Shown here piece after piece: positions 17,497 to 26,001 of a DNA stretch of 64,000 bases. The stretch lies in assembly GCA_964503885.1 (NCBI GenBank), contig CAZDCD010000023.1, positions 1 to 64,000 of the forward strand, given 5' to 3'. Source of the stretch: CAZDCD01 sp964503885 (GTDB taxonomy: Bacteria; Bacteroidota; Bacteroidia; Bacteroidales; UBA10428). The first letter of the stretch is position 1, and each line of letters starts with the position of its first letter. The notes beneath the pieces were generated by a model. It was not told the DNA's origin. It did not search any database and was given only the letters and a program-made list of their open reading frames with translations. The translations under genes were made by a program, and so were the position numbers.

Positions 17497-17799
17497 ATGA
17501 AATCACCGGAGGCCTGCAGAAATATAGAAGATGTGCGGATGTCCATCGATTCGATCGATCAGGAAATAATCGGACTGCTGGGCAAACGATTCAGCTATGT
17601 AAAAAAGATCGTGGAATTTAAGCCCAGGGATAAGAACAGCATAATAGCCAAAGAACGCAGGGAATCCGTAATTTGTTCCCGAAGGGAACTTGCTGTAAAG
17701 AACGGACTGGATGCAGACATCATCGAAAAAATATACCGTATCCTGATCGACTACTTTATTGGCGAGGAACTCACCCTTATCAGCAGAAATGAAGATTAG
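17497..17799 (+). CDS. AroQ-fold chorismate mutase / isochorismate-pyruvate lyase-like (PchB-like)
   Basis: A 100-residue protein that follows PchB in length and order of motifs: MKSPEACRNIEDVRMSID, then LGKRFSYVKKIVEFK, then NGLDADIIE. The PchB active-site residues R14, R31 and K42 have counterparts, while the final glutamine is replaced by Glu in IGEEL. The reaction is either chorismate to prephenate or isochorismate to salicylate plus pyruvate; sequence cannot decide. A TTG at 17413 extends the frame by 28 hydrophobic residues unlike the family, so the ATG at 17497 is preferred. It lies between glycosyltransferases and a DRE-TIM lyase, with no other aromatic genes nearby. Confidence 0.75.
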   Translation: MKSPEACRNIEDVRMSIDSIDQEIIGLLGKRFSYVKKIVEFKPRDKNSIIAKERRESVICSRRELAVKNGLDADIIEKIYRILIDYFIGEELTLISRNED

Positions 17800-17825
17800 C
17801 CTTTTAACAATTAAAATAAACTAAC

Positions 17826-18773
17826 ATGTATCGCAAAGAAATCAGGGTGCTTGATTGCACGGTTCGTGACGGAGGATTGATGAACAAGTGGCTTTTTACC
17901 GACGAGTTTGTGAAAGCTGTTTACCAGGCTTGTGTTGAATCGGGGATCGATTACATGGAAATCGGATATAAGAGCAATGAGAAATCATTTTCACGCAAAG
18001 AATACGGGAAGTGGCGCTTTTGCGATGAAAAAGACCTGAAGGGCATAATGGGCGAGAATAAAACAAACCTGAAAATATCTGCCATGGCAGATATCGGCCG
18101 CGTTGAACCCGATGATATCCTTCCAAAATCAGAAAGTCTTCTGGATATGATACGGGTTGCCTGTTATATTCATCAGATGGATAAGGCAATATGGCTGGCT
18201 GAACATTGTATGGATAAGGGATATGAAGTTACCATTAACCTGATGGCTGTCTCTACCGTTATGGAAAGAGACCTGAATGAAGCCCTGGAAGACCTGAACA
18301 AGTCAAAAGTGCCTGTTGTCTATCTCGTTGACAGTTATGGCAGTATGTACTGTGAACAGATCGAGCTTCTTGTAAACAAATACCGGGAGCGGCTTCCAGG
18401 TAAAACCATAGGTGTGCACATGCACAATAACATGCAGCTTGCGTTTTCCAATACGGTCACCGGTATTATTCACCAGTGCAATATGCTCGACGGAACATTC
18501 CTGGGTATCGGACGGGGAGCAGGTAACTGCCCGATGGAAGTGCTGCTGTCGTTCCTGAAAAACCCGAAATTCAAACTCCGGCCTGTATACAATCTCATCC
18601 AGGAACACCTCTTACCGCTGCAAAAAAATATTGAATGGGGATATCATATTCCCTACCTCATCACCGGAGCAATGAACCAACATCCGCGAAGCGCTATGAA
18701 ATGGATGGATGGCGAGTCTAAAAATGACCTGATTTCCTTCTACAATTATATGATGGACCAGAAGGATTTCTAA
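17826..18773 (+). CDS. DRE-TIM metallolyase (HMGL-like aldolase)
   Basis: A 315-residue TIM-barrel enzyme of the HMG-CoA lyase / 4-hydroxy-2-oxovalerate aldolase superfamily. The D-R-E type motif appears as LDCTVRDGGLMN near residues 9-20, and the metal-binding histidines as GVHMHNNMQLAF (about 196-207). A GIGRGAGNCP loop (about 225-234) is characteristic of the aldolase branch. It follows the PchB-like gene by 26 bases, so an aldol cleavage or condensation in the same pathway is plausible but unproven. No acetaldehyde dehydrogenase partner is present. Confidence 0.75.
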   Translation: MYRKEIRVLDCTVRDGGLMNKWLFTDEFVKAVYQACVESGIDYMEIGYKSNEKSFSRKEYGKWRFCDEKDLKGIMGENKTNLKISAMADIGRVEPDDILPKSESLLDMIRVACYIHQMDKAIWLAEHCMDKGYEVTINLMAVSTVMERDLNEALEDLNKSKVPVVYLVDSYGSMYCEQIELLVNKYRERLPGKTIGVHMHNNMQLAFSNTVTGIIHQCNMLDGTFLGIGRGAGNCPMEVLLSFLKNPKFKLRPVYNLIQEHLLPLQKNIEWGYHIPYLITGAMNQHPRSAMKWMDGESKNDLISFYNYMMDQKDF

Positions 18774-18849
18774 GGAAAGAAGTGATCACTGACGGGTCTC
18801 GTCATACCGGGATTTCCGATACCTTTCAATACTCGGTATTCATTATTTA

Positions 18850-19473
18850 TTAACTATTACTCTTATATGCCGTTATTAAAAATAGGGGGTATTCCCGATG
18901 ATGGCCGTTTTCATCGATTCTTCTGATGACATAACTCGTTTTGGATTGAACCCGGTTGAAACCAACCGATTGCAGAAATTTCACCAATTTCTCAGGATTA
19001 AATCCCTTATGTCCTGTAAAGCCTTCACCATGAAACGATCCGTCTTCTTTATAAAGATCGGCAACAGCCAGGATACCGCCTGTATTTAAAAGGCCGTAAA
19101 ATTTCACCAGGAGGCTGTTTACGTCTGCAACATGGTGCAAAACCATCTGTGAATACACCATATCAAACCTGCCCGCAGTAAAATCATCCTTTTCAAGATC
19201 AAACAGCACGGGATGCATATTCTCAGCGCCACTTTCCCTGATTTTTTCTATCAATACATTGAGCATCCCTTCAGAACTGTCCATCAGGGTTATATCTGCA
19301 AGACGATCATTCAGCATAAAGCTAAGTAACCCTGTTCCCGCGCCATATTCGAGGGCTTTCATGCCATTCCTGATATCAATCCGGTCTTTTATGGCTTCTG
19401 CTATTGCCCGTGAACGTTCAATATGGATATTGCTTTTATCCCATTCACCTGCTTTAAGATCAAATTCACTCAT
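18850..19473 (-). CDS. Class I SAM-dependent methyltransferase
   Basis: A 207-residue cytosolic methyltransferase. Motif I is ALEYGAGTGLLS (about residues 39-50), followed by an acidic ribose-binding segment (LMDSSEGML) and FDMVYSQMVLHHV. The substrate is unknown; it resembles small UbiE/arsM-like methyltransferases. It is the last gene of a minus-strand run that starts with the aldo-keto reductase; the gap to the TPR gene is 15 bases. Confidence 0.83.
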   Translation of the reverse strand: MSEFDLKAGEWDKSNIHIERSRAIAEAIKDRIDIRNGMKALEYGAGTGLLSFMLNDRLADITLMDSSEGMLNVLIEKIRESGAENMHPVLFDLEKDDFTAGRFDMVYSQMVLHHVADVNSLLVKFYGLLNTGGILAVADLYKEDGSFHGEGFTGHKGFNPEKLVKFLQSVGFNRVQSKTSYVIRRIDENGHHREYPLFLITAYKSNS

Positions 19474-19488
19474 ATCCTGTATTTTTGA

Positions 19489-20607
19489 TTAATCATCAAA
19501 ATTAATATACTCATAATCAGCAAGATCTCTCGCCTGCCTGCGGTACTGTTTCCTTATCTTCTTCTCGTCTTCGCCTGTATATACCCGGCTAAGTCCGAAG
19601 TATCCGTATGCCTGATAATCGTTTCCGAAATCCTTATATAACGAAGCCTTTCGTATGCCTGCCCGGTAGTATTTTTCAGCTTTGGAATATTGTTTGTATT
19701 TCTTTTCATAAATGATCCCCCTTAATATATACACCTGGGCCTGAAAATAATTATTATCTGACGGAAACGGCAAATGATCGAGCACCTCCTCAGCCTCGGA
19801 GTATTTTTTGGCTAGTAAAAGGTCTTTAACATATGAAGTAAGGAACTGCACATTGTTACTATACATTTCAACCAATTTGCTGCTATATATAAGGGCCTTT
19901 TTCGGATTACGCTCGAAACTCTGGTAAATGCCTGAAAGATAGGTATTGGCTTCAGCCTTCAAAAAGATCGAACTGTCTGATGCGATCTTAAGCTGCTTCA
20001 ATCCAAGTTTTTTGTCACCACGCGGGAAAAAAAAAGTTATTGGTTTATACGCCGGATGAACTTCCGGATAAGCTTCACGGTAATAATTGTACAACCCTGT
20101 AATAAAATAAAAATCGCTGTAACTGTTTGTATAGTCAAACGATTTCATGACAAAATGGTATGTCTCCGGGGCAAGGGATAGTACGTTCCTGGTGAGCCCA
20201 TTATCGGCATAATACAGCAATAGCATGCCAAGAGCCCCCAGACCTGCCAGAAGATTTTCAGCATCATATTTGTTTTCTTTCAGGCTTTTATCCGCAAGAT
20301 CATAACATTTCTCAAGATTTTCAACAAACAGCCTGCTCGATTCGGTGCCGGGCACCAGGGGATAATTTTGCCAGTACAGGATCATTCCCTGAAACAGGTA
20401 CGGTACCGAATGATTTGGGTATTTCGACTTGATATACCTGTAGATTGATTGTGCCTCATCAAATTCAAGGTTATAAATATGATCCACTCCCTTCTTTATT
20501 TTTCCGAATGTATCCTGATCCTCCAGAATCTGGGCATTAAGCGCAGTCCCTAAGGATAATAGCGTTAAAATGAGAATAACGGAGGATCTGACGGTGTTGA
20601 AGTTCAT
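19489..20607 (-). CDS. Exported TPR-repeat protein
   Basis: A 372-residue protein starting MNFNTVRSSVILILTLL, with a signal peptide ending near LNAQ, followed by helix-turn-helix repeats of TPR type through residue 350 (for example SKYPNHSVPYLFQGMILYWQ and the C-terminal YSKAEKYYRAGI). An upstream in-frame ATG at 20667 would overlap the preceding gene by 47 bases, whereas 20607 lies 13 bases after that stop. It is likely periplasmic; no enzymatic motif is seen and the function is unknown. Confidence 0.7.
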   Translation of the reverse strand: MNFNTVRSSVILILTLLSLGTALNAQILEDQDTFGKIKKGVDHIYNLEFDEAQSIYRYIKSKYPNHSVPYLFQGMILYWQNYPLVPGTESSRLFVENLEKCYDLADKSLKENKYDAENLLAGLGALGMLLLYYADNGLTRNVLSLAPETYHFVMKSFDYTNSYSDFYFITGLYNYYREAYPEVHPAYKPITFFFPRGDKKLGLKQLKIASDSSIFLKAEANTYLSGIYQSFERNPKKALIYSSKLVEMYSNNVQFLTSYVKDLLLAKKYSEAEEVLDHLPFPSDNNYFQAQVYILRGIIYEKKYKQYSKAEKYYRAGIRKASLYKDFGNDYQAYGYFGLSRVYTGEDEKKIRKQYRRQARDLADYEYINFDD

Positions 20608-20620
20608 GGTCGCATTTAGG

Positions 20621-21772
20621 TTACTGATCAGATTCACAGGGTTTATAGAAAGCCTGATGTGCTTCAAGGAGAATCTCCTTCAAAGGTATGTTTTCAGGAA
20701 TCAACGCAACATCAATCTTATTGATATTTTCTTTTGTTGCGAATCGGCCCGGAAACCAGTGATGGGTTTCTTCGAACAGGTTATACCGGTACCTTCCGAA
20801 TTCAAGCATATCATAGCATTTCCACATCTTTCTCATCCTCAGCACTTCGGCAATATTTATTCCTGAAGGATCACCTGCCAGATCATATCCGTCATACCAG
20901 GCATATTTGTCGCACAAGATCTGGCTGTCCATTTTAGCTAAAATACTGAGGTCATCATGATTCATAGGCACAGCGACCGGGAAAATACCTGCCATTTCTT
21001 CAAAATGCAAAGGTTCGGTAATTCCGAAACAAATTGTATGGATATCAGGATTTTGAAGGCAGAACCTGGCATTCCACTGGATGGGAGTCAACGGTGAAGT
21101 TATTTTTCTTAGCTTTTGCGGTGCATTAAATAACTGGCCTCCTTTGTCGTTAGGAGAAATAATAAAAATACCCAACCCTTTTTTGCGGGCCAGATCAATG
21201 GCCCCTATGTTACGTTGAAAAAAATAGTAATAATGCAGGTTCATAAAATCAAACAGCCCGGTTTCAATGGAATCCAGCAATATATCCAATGGTGCATGTG
21301 AGCTGAACCCTACATGCCCTATAAGGCCCTCTTCCTTCATTTTATGCAACTCTTCTACCGGACCGTTCTTTTTACTGGCAACTGCAAATCGTTCGCAATT
21401 ATTTATCCCGTGCCAGGCGTAGAAATCTACATACCCGGTTTGCAATGCCCTAAGCTGATTCTCGACGAGTTGCCTTGCTTCACGGGCATTGGAAGGAGCT
21501 CCTTTGGTCATCAGAAAATAGGCATTCCGGGGAATTTTCAGTTCTTCATTCAATACCATGCCGTAAACCGTTTCACTCTTTCCGTAACCATGTGCCGTTT
21601 CAATGTGATTGATCCCGTATTTAAATGCCAGTTCAACCGATGCCCTGCATTGATTAAGCGTATCATCCGGAATATGTTCTCTGGGTTTATCATCGGCATG
21701 AACAAACCGCATACCCCCCAGCGTGATCACACTGATTGTCTTACCGGTATTTCCAAACTTCCTGTACTCCAT
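20621..21772 (-). CDS. Aldo-keto reductase (COG1453-like, without Fe-S cysteines)
   Basis: A 383-residue NAD(P)H-dependent oxidoreductase. The N-terminus MEYRKFGNTGKTISVITLGG and the catalytic AHGYGKSE (Tyr) and LMTKG (Lys) mark the AKR fold. Length and C-terminal extension resemble the COG1453 branch, but the ferredoxin-type cysteine cluster usual there is absent. The ATG at 21772 is preferred to an in-frame one at 21856 because homology begins there. It heads the minus-strand run with the TPR protein and methyltransferase. The substrate is unknown. Confidence 0.82.
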   Translation of the reverse strand: MEYRKFGNTGKTISVITLGGMRFVHADDKPREHIPDDTLNQCRASVELAFKYGINHIETAHGYGKSETVYGMVLNEELKIPRNAYFLMTKGAPSNAREARQLVENQLRALQTGYVDFYAWHGINNCERFAVASKKNGPVEELHKMKEEGLIGHVGFSSHAPLDILLDSIETGLFDFMNLHYYYFFQRNIGAIDLARKKGLGIFIISPNDKGGQLFNAPQKLRKITSPLTPIQWNARFCLQNPDIHTICFGITEPLHFEEMAGIFPVAVPMNHDDLSILAKMDSQILCDKYAWYDGYDLAGDPSGINIAEVLRMRKMWKCYDMLEFGRYRYNLFEETHHWFPGRFATKENINKIDVALIPENIPLKEILLEAHQAFYKPCESDQ

Positions 21773-22044
21773 TCCTGAAAAAAATATTCTTATGATCTTA
21801 TTTATAGCTTCTGAACGATGTGAGGTCTCATCAGTACATCCCTTATAAAAACACACCCGGTCGTTCAGAAAAATAAATCAAGTCTCAAAAATAATAAAAC
21901 CTGTTGTTATATCTAAGGCATTTCTCAATCTGACAGAATTCCGATGATTACCGGGTATTGGTTGCCGGCCGGAACATTTAAAGCATCACGAATGTTGCCG
22001 GTGTGATTATTTTTAATATCATTGCCTGTTCAATCTGCCTTTCT

Positions 22045-22704
22045 ATGTATATTGACATTCATGTGCATAAACGGTATGAAGGAGAAAATATATTGCTGCT
22101 GCAAAACCTCTTTCCTGATGAGACGGATGCGATCGTAGAAGGGAGGTATTATTCTGTCGGCCTGCATCCGTGGTATATAAATGAACACTCGCTTGAGCAT
22201 GAGATCAACCGTGTACACAGTGCGGTAAAATCTTCTGCTGTAGTTGCTATAGGCGAGATCGGTCTCGATGCTAAAATTCAGGTGCCGGCATCGCTTCAAT
22301 CAAAAGCATTCATGATGCAGCTCGATATTGCAGGGGAGACCCTGAAACCGGTAATCATTCATTGTGTAAAGGCATACAATGAATTGCTTTCCATCCGTAA
22401 AAATGCTGACCGGAAGATTCCATGGATCATACATTGGTTCAACGGAAGCAGGCAAATGGCCGGAGACCTGATCGGAAAGAATTGTTACCTTTCATTCGGT
22501 TATGCCCTTTTTCAGGAAAACAGCAAAGCATTCAGTGCTTTTAAAACCTTGCCACATGACAGGATATTTCTTGAGACAGATGATGTGGGAATAAGCATAA
22601 AAGAAGTATATGAAAAAGCTTCCGGACTATTGAATATCACTACAGACAAGCTTAGGGAACAAATTGTTAAAAATTTCGAGGCCTGCTTTGGAGCGCTATT
22701 ATGA
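22045..22704 (+). CDS. TatD-family metal-dependent hydrolase
   Basis: A 219-residue TIM-barrel hydrolase. Metal ligands are visible in YIDIHVH (residues 2-8), IGEIGLD, IIHCVKA, IIHWFNGS and LETDD. Family members act as 3'-5' DNA exonucleases or D-aminoacyl-type deacylases; the cellular substrate here is unknown. The ATG at 22045 begins directly before the metal motif; an earlier start at 22003 would add 14 unlike residues. The stop overlaps the next gene start (ATGA). Confidence 0.85.
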   Translation: MYIDIHVHKRYEGENILLLQNLFPDETDAIVEGRYYSVGLHPWYINEHSLEHEINRVHSAVKSSAVVAIGEIGLDAKIQVPASLQSKAFMMQLDIAGETLKPVIIHCVKAYNELLSIRKNADRKIPWIIHWFNGSRQMAGDLIGKNCYLSFGYALFQENSKAFSAFKTLPHDRIFLETDDVGISIKEVYEKASGLLNITTDKLREQIVKNFEACFGALL

Positions 22705-23420
22705 ATACCGAATACTGGCTGAACCGGACCGAAATCTTGCTGGGCAAAGAAAAACTCAGTAAGCTTGAGAATGCCCATGTTCTTGTTGCCGGACTTGGCG
22801 GTGTAGGCGGGTATGCCGTGGAACAGCTTTGCAGGGCCGGCATCGGAAAACTCACAATCGTCGATGCCGATGTGGTAATGCCCGGTAACAGGAACCGTCA
22901 GATCATTGCGCTTAAAAGCACCGAAAACAAGCCTAAGGCTGAAGTATTCAGGGAAAGGCTCATGGATATCAATCCCGGCATAAAGCTTATCGTGATACAT
23001 GATTTTATCGGTAAAGAGAATATCGACCGGATTCTTGATGATTCCTTCGATTATATAGTTGATGCCATCGATACGCTCTCACCTAAAACACAATTGCTTA
23101 CCAGAGCGCTCGGGAAGGGTTTCGGAATAGTAAGCTCAATGGGTGCCGGAGGTAAACTTGACCCGTCTCAGGTGAGGGTTGCCGATATCGCTGATACGTA
23201 TAATTGCAGGCTCGCCTCTGCCTTACGCAGAACCCTGAGAAAAGCCGGCGTTAATACAGGCATAAGGGTGGTGTTTTCTCCCGAACAGGTTTCCAAATCT
23301 GCTGGTTCGTCTACGGAAGAATCTTTTAACAAAAAGAGTGTAGTGGGGACCATCTCTTACATGCCCCCTCTTTTCGGATGTTATTGTGCGGCTGAGGTCA
23401 TTCGAAGCCTGCTGAAGTAA
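22701..23420 (+). CDS. tcdA: tRNA threonylcarbamoyladenosine dehydratase
   Basis: A 239-residue ThiF/E1-like enzyme that converts t6A37 of tRNA to the cyclic form (ct6A) using ATP. The nucleotide-binding site is VAGLGGVGGYAVEQLCRAG (about residues 28-46), followed by IVDADVV. The stretch FSPEQVSKS and the C-terminal YMPPLFGCYCA are characteristic of TcdA (CsdL), separating it from MoeB and ThiF. It is translationally coupled to the TatD gene by a 4-base overlap. Confidence 0.9.
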   Translation: MNTEYWLNRTEILLGKEKLSKLENAHVLVAGLGGVGGYAVEQLCRAGIGKLTIVDADVVMPGNRNRQIIALKSTENKPKAEVFRERLMDINPGIKLIVIHDFIGKENIDRILDDSFDYIVDAIDTLSPKTQLLTRALGKGFGIVSSMGAGGKLDPSQVRVADIADTYNCRLASALRRTLRKAGVNTGIRVVFSPEQVSKSAGSSTEESFNKKSVVGTISYMPPLFGCYCAAEVIRSLLK

Positions 23421-23563
23421 TCCGGTATAAATGCTCCGTTCAAAGATTAGCTTTCAGATTGTTTCATGAGCCTGAAATTTCGATACCGGATGTCTATTTT
23501 TAATATTCCTGAAGTGAAGAGTTAATGCTGCCCATTTGTCTATGCATGAACTCAATACTATGA

Positions 23564-23600
23564 AAAATCCCCGGAATTACCATTAGATTCCGGGGATTTT
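23564..23600. terminator. Bidirectional intrinsic terminator between tcdA and the ARPP-1 gene
   Basis: A perfect 14-bp palindrome AAAATCCCCGGAAT/ATTCCGGGGATTTT (23564-23577/23587-23600) has a 9-base loop and T runs at the 3' end on both strands. It sits between two convergent genes and can serve both. Confidence 0.9.
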
Positions 23601-23624
23601 AAAACTGCATTTCGTGTATATGAT

Positions 23625-24584
23625 TCAATATGTATTGATATGAACTTTTCTGCCCTCCTGCTCAAACTTCACTCCTTTTTCCATGATTTTTGAGTCCTGA
23701 TCAATTTCATCGCTTAAGAAATCCGTCAGGTACTTTTTCACGTCATCCGGGTCAATTTTGGCCATACTGCCATGACTTAAGGCTTCCGTGATGTAGGCAT
23801 TCAACAGATTTTTCTTTTGTTTTTCAAACAATCCCGGGTCCGCAAACAAATCACATCCAATGATCTTATCGCCCGAAATCCCAACAAAGCCAATACAGTT
23901 ATCCAGACCTTTCAGCGCATCCTGAAAATAGGTCAGGTAGCTGTTCAGTTCGCTGGTATAGGCTTCCGACTGTCCGAGTGCTGCGTATGTTCCGGTGGAA
24001 GTCCCTGCATGCTGTTTTGATGTGATCTTCTCGACCTCCTGCCACACTTCCGACTGGTTCTTGTCCACCGCAGCTTTCTTCCTCACCGAATTGGACGAAA
24101 CCGTGTAATATTCATCAAAATTTCTGTCCGATTTATATGTCCACCGGTTCGGTTCGACACAAAATACCGATATGTCAATTTTACCGCTCCCAGGAAACAA
24201 AACCATATCATCACTGATTACCCTGTCCTGCCTGCCCCCTTTTACCACCTCACCGGCCATAATATATATGGTATCTTTGGAAACATTCTCGATGAACAGG
24301 TTATTGACCTGGGCACCATTATTCCGGGTATTTTCAGTTTCAGTGATACTGACCTTCCGGTTTTTCAATGCTTCTTCAAGAGTGGTATAATTGACCTGAC
24401 GGGTATTTGCTTCGAGAAATTTTTCTCCGGCCAGGAGGGGAACAATGGCAAGGTTCTTATACGTAAATGGCCTTGCAATATTTTGCTGATAAGGCATTTC
24501 AATATAACCCTCTTTGAGGTAAAACTGTGAGAAAACCTGCATCGAGATGCAGAGTACAGGAATTGCTAACCGAATAATTTTCAT
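23625..24584 (-). CDS. Exported ARPP-1 domain (DUF6569) protein
   Basis: A 319-residue protein with an N-terminal signal peptide (MKIIRLAIPVLCISMQVFS). The mature part matches the ARPP-1/DUF6569 domain: KNLAIVPLLAG, NLFIENVSKDTIYIMAGEVVKGGRQDRVI and FVGISGDKIIG. That family is found across bacteria and its biochemical role is not established. It is the second gene of an operon behind a von Willebrand A lipoprotein (gap 8 bases), suggesting a periplasmic module. Confidence 0.75.
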   Translation of the reverse strand: MKIIRLAIPVLCISMQVFSQFYLKEGYIEMPYQQNIARPFTYKNLAIVPLLAGEKFLEANTRQVNYTTLEEALKNRKVSITETENTRNNGAQVNNLFIENVSKDTIYIMAGEVVKGGRQDRVISDDMVLFPGSGKIDISVFCVEPNRWTYKSDRNFDEYYTVSSNSVRKKAAVDKNQSEVWQEVEKITSKQHAGTSTGTYAALGQSEAYTSELNSYLTYFQDALKGLDNCIGFVGISGDKIIGCDLFADPGLFEKQKKNLLNAYITEALSHGSMAKIDPDDVKKYLTDFLSDEIDQDSKIMEKGVKFEQEGRKVHINTY

Positions 24585-24592
24585 GGCTGTTC

Positions 24593-25759
24593 TTATTTAA
24601 ATTGAAAATTCTTTGTGTTGGCCTGCTTTTTTATTGATGAGACTATAGCTTTATCGAGCATCCCTTCATCATCAGATTCCTTCTGCCTGGCAGCCAGGTA
24701 TTCGTTTCTCTTCCGGCTGAGTGCATTGATCTCTTCTTTGACGGCATCTCTTTCAGCCTTCTTTTTTTCTATATATTTAGCTTTTTCGGTATCGTTCATT
24801 TTCTGCATCTCGGCCGGTAATTGTTCATCTTCGATCCGGCGGACATCAAAATCCGTTTCCTCTGAAGCATCAACAAGGTCCCATGCCTCGTTTTTGTAAA
24901 CATGTGAACTTTTTGATACCGCCCTGTTCACGGCATTTGCAGTACCATATGCTTCGGCATTCTTATCCTGCCTCGACTGCATCATTTTTTTCTCCTGTCC
25001 GTGAACGCCATAATAAATATACGTGTTATTCAGCCTGTCGTTCAGTTCTGAAATTTGCCTGTCAAAGGGAGTTTCTATAAAAACTGTCTTACGGTTGTGG
25101 TCAATGCTGAAATAATTACCCCCCGTAATATCGGCCCCGCTTTTCCACGAAGTTTGTATCCCTTCGTTGAAATCGCCGCAATAGATGGTATTGACAACAA
25201 CCCCTTTCCGTGCAGCTTCGCCGCAAGCCTTTTGATAACTTATTGTTCCCTGTGTGAAGGGTTCATTTCCGGCGATAAACATTACCTGGTAGTCTTTACC
25301 CGTTGCACTCCAGCTGAGTTCATTCAGGGCAGTGCTGATTACCTGGCCGCAGAACTCCTGCCCACCCCTTGTGCGCAATGAGAACAGGTCATCTGAAATC
25401 TGGTCGAGATCGGTTGTGAGAGGAGTCACCATGCGAATATATCCTTCATCTGAAGGCAAATTATCATTCCCGTATTCATATAGCGCAATTTTCAACTCCG
25501 GTTTCGTATTGTCACATTCTGCCCTGGCCAGCTCATTAACGATGCTCCAGAGCTGCGATTTGGCCTGTTCGATAAGTCCGTCCATACTGTTGCTGGTATC
25601 GAGCAGGATAGCCAGTTTAATGCTCCTTTTCGTCTCATTGGTTACATGATGCGTGATCTGTGCATTTGAACTGTTATCACAGCTGAAGAAAATGCTGAGC
25701 ATTAGTCCTGTAACCATTAATTTTATCCTGATTACCTGATTGTTTCCGATTGTTTTCAT
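24593..25759 (-). CDS. von Willebrand factor A domain lipoprotein
   Basis: A 388-residue protein. A hydrophobic N-terminus with FFSC at residue 27 is a lipoprotein signal. The VWA domain starts with the MIDAS motif DTSNSMD (about residues 52-58) and runs to residue 240. A charged helical C-terminal tail (about 305-380) is rich in K, E and R and may form a coiled coil. It probably mediates metal-dependent protein contacts at the envelope. It heads the operon with the ARPP-1 protein and diverges from a LytS/LytTR system, with a direct-repeat site between them. Confidence 0.8.
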   Translation of the reverse strand: MKTIGNNQVIRIKLMVTGLMLSIFFSCDNSSNAQITHHVTNETKRSIKLAILLDTSNSMDGLIEQAKSQLWSIVNELARAECDNTKPELKIALYEYGNDNLPSDEGYIRMVTPLTTDLDQISDDLFSLRTRGGQEFCGQVISTALNELSWSATGKDYQVMFIAGNEPFTQGTISYQKACGEAARKGVVVNTIYCGDFNEGIQTSWKSGADITGGNYFSIDHNRKTVFIETPFDRQISELNDRLNNTYIYYGVHGQEKKMMQSRQDKNAEAYGTANAVNRAVSKSSHVYKNEAWDLVDASEETDFDVRRIEDEQLPAEMQKMNDTEKAKYIEKKKAERDAVKEEINALSRKRNEYLAARQKESDDEGMLDKAIVSSIKKQANTKNFQFK

Positions 25760-25796
25760 GATGAGAAAAATTTAGTTTATAAATTCATTTACTGGA

Positions 25797-25804
25797 TAAA
25801 TGTA
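25797..25804 (-). promoter_or_regulatory. Probable -7 box for the VWA/ARPP-1 operon
   Basis: TACATTTA on the minus strand matches TAnnTTTG at 7 of 8 positions and lies 38 bases before the VWA start codon. Its centre is about 46 bp from the centre of the CACTTAGT repeat pair, a spacing common for LytTR activators. Confidence 0.4.
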
Positions 25805-25831
25805 CAGGTTTAAAAAGGGTGAAAAAACAAC

Positions 25832-25860
25832 CACTTAGTAAAGCCGCCATATCACTTAGT
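25832..25860. promoter_or_regulatory. Direct repeat CACTTAGT with 21-bp pitch (candidate LytTR site)
   Basis: Two exact copies of CACTTAGT (25832-25839 and 25853-25860) are separated by 13 bases. LytTR regulators bind pairs of 9-10-bp direct repeats with this pitch. The site lies between the VWA/ARPP-1 operon and the divergent LytS/LytTR genes. Binding by the adjacent regulator is inference. Confidence 0.55.
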
Positions 25861-26001
25861 GAAAAGTACCATTGAGCTGGTTAACCGGGAATTTAATTCC
25901 AAAAATCTATTGAAATCAGAGAGTTACAATCAATACGAATTTTTTATATTCCAATTAACTTTCTAATTTTACCCACGGCTTGAAACAAATAATTGATCCT
26001 G

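Noticed and set aside
23421..23491. TCCGGTAT/ATACCGGA inverted repeat after tcdA
   Set aside because: The arms are 55 bases apart and the strong terminator follows at 23564; I see no support for a functional element.
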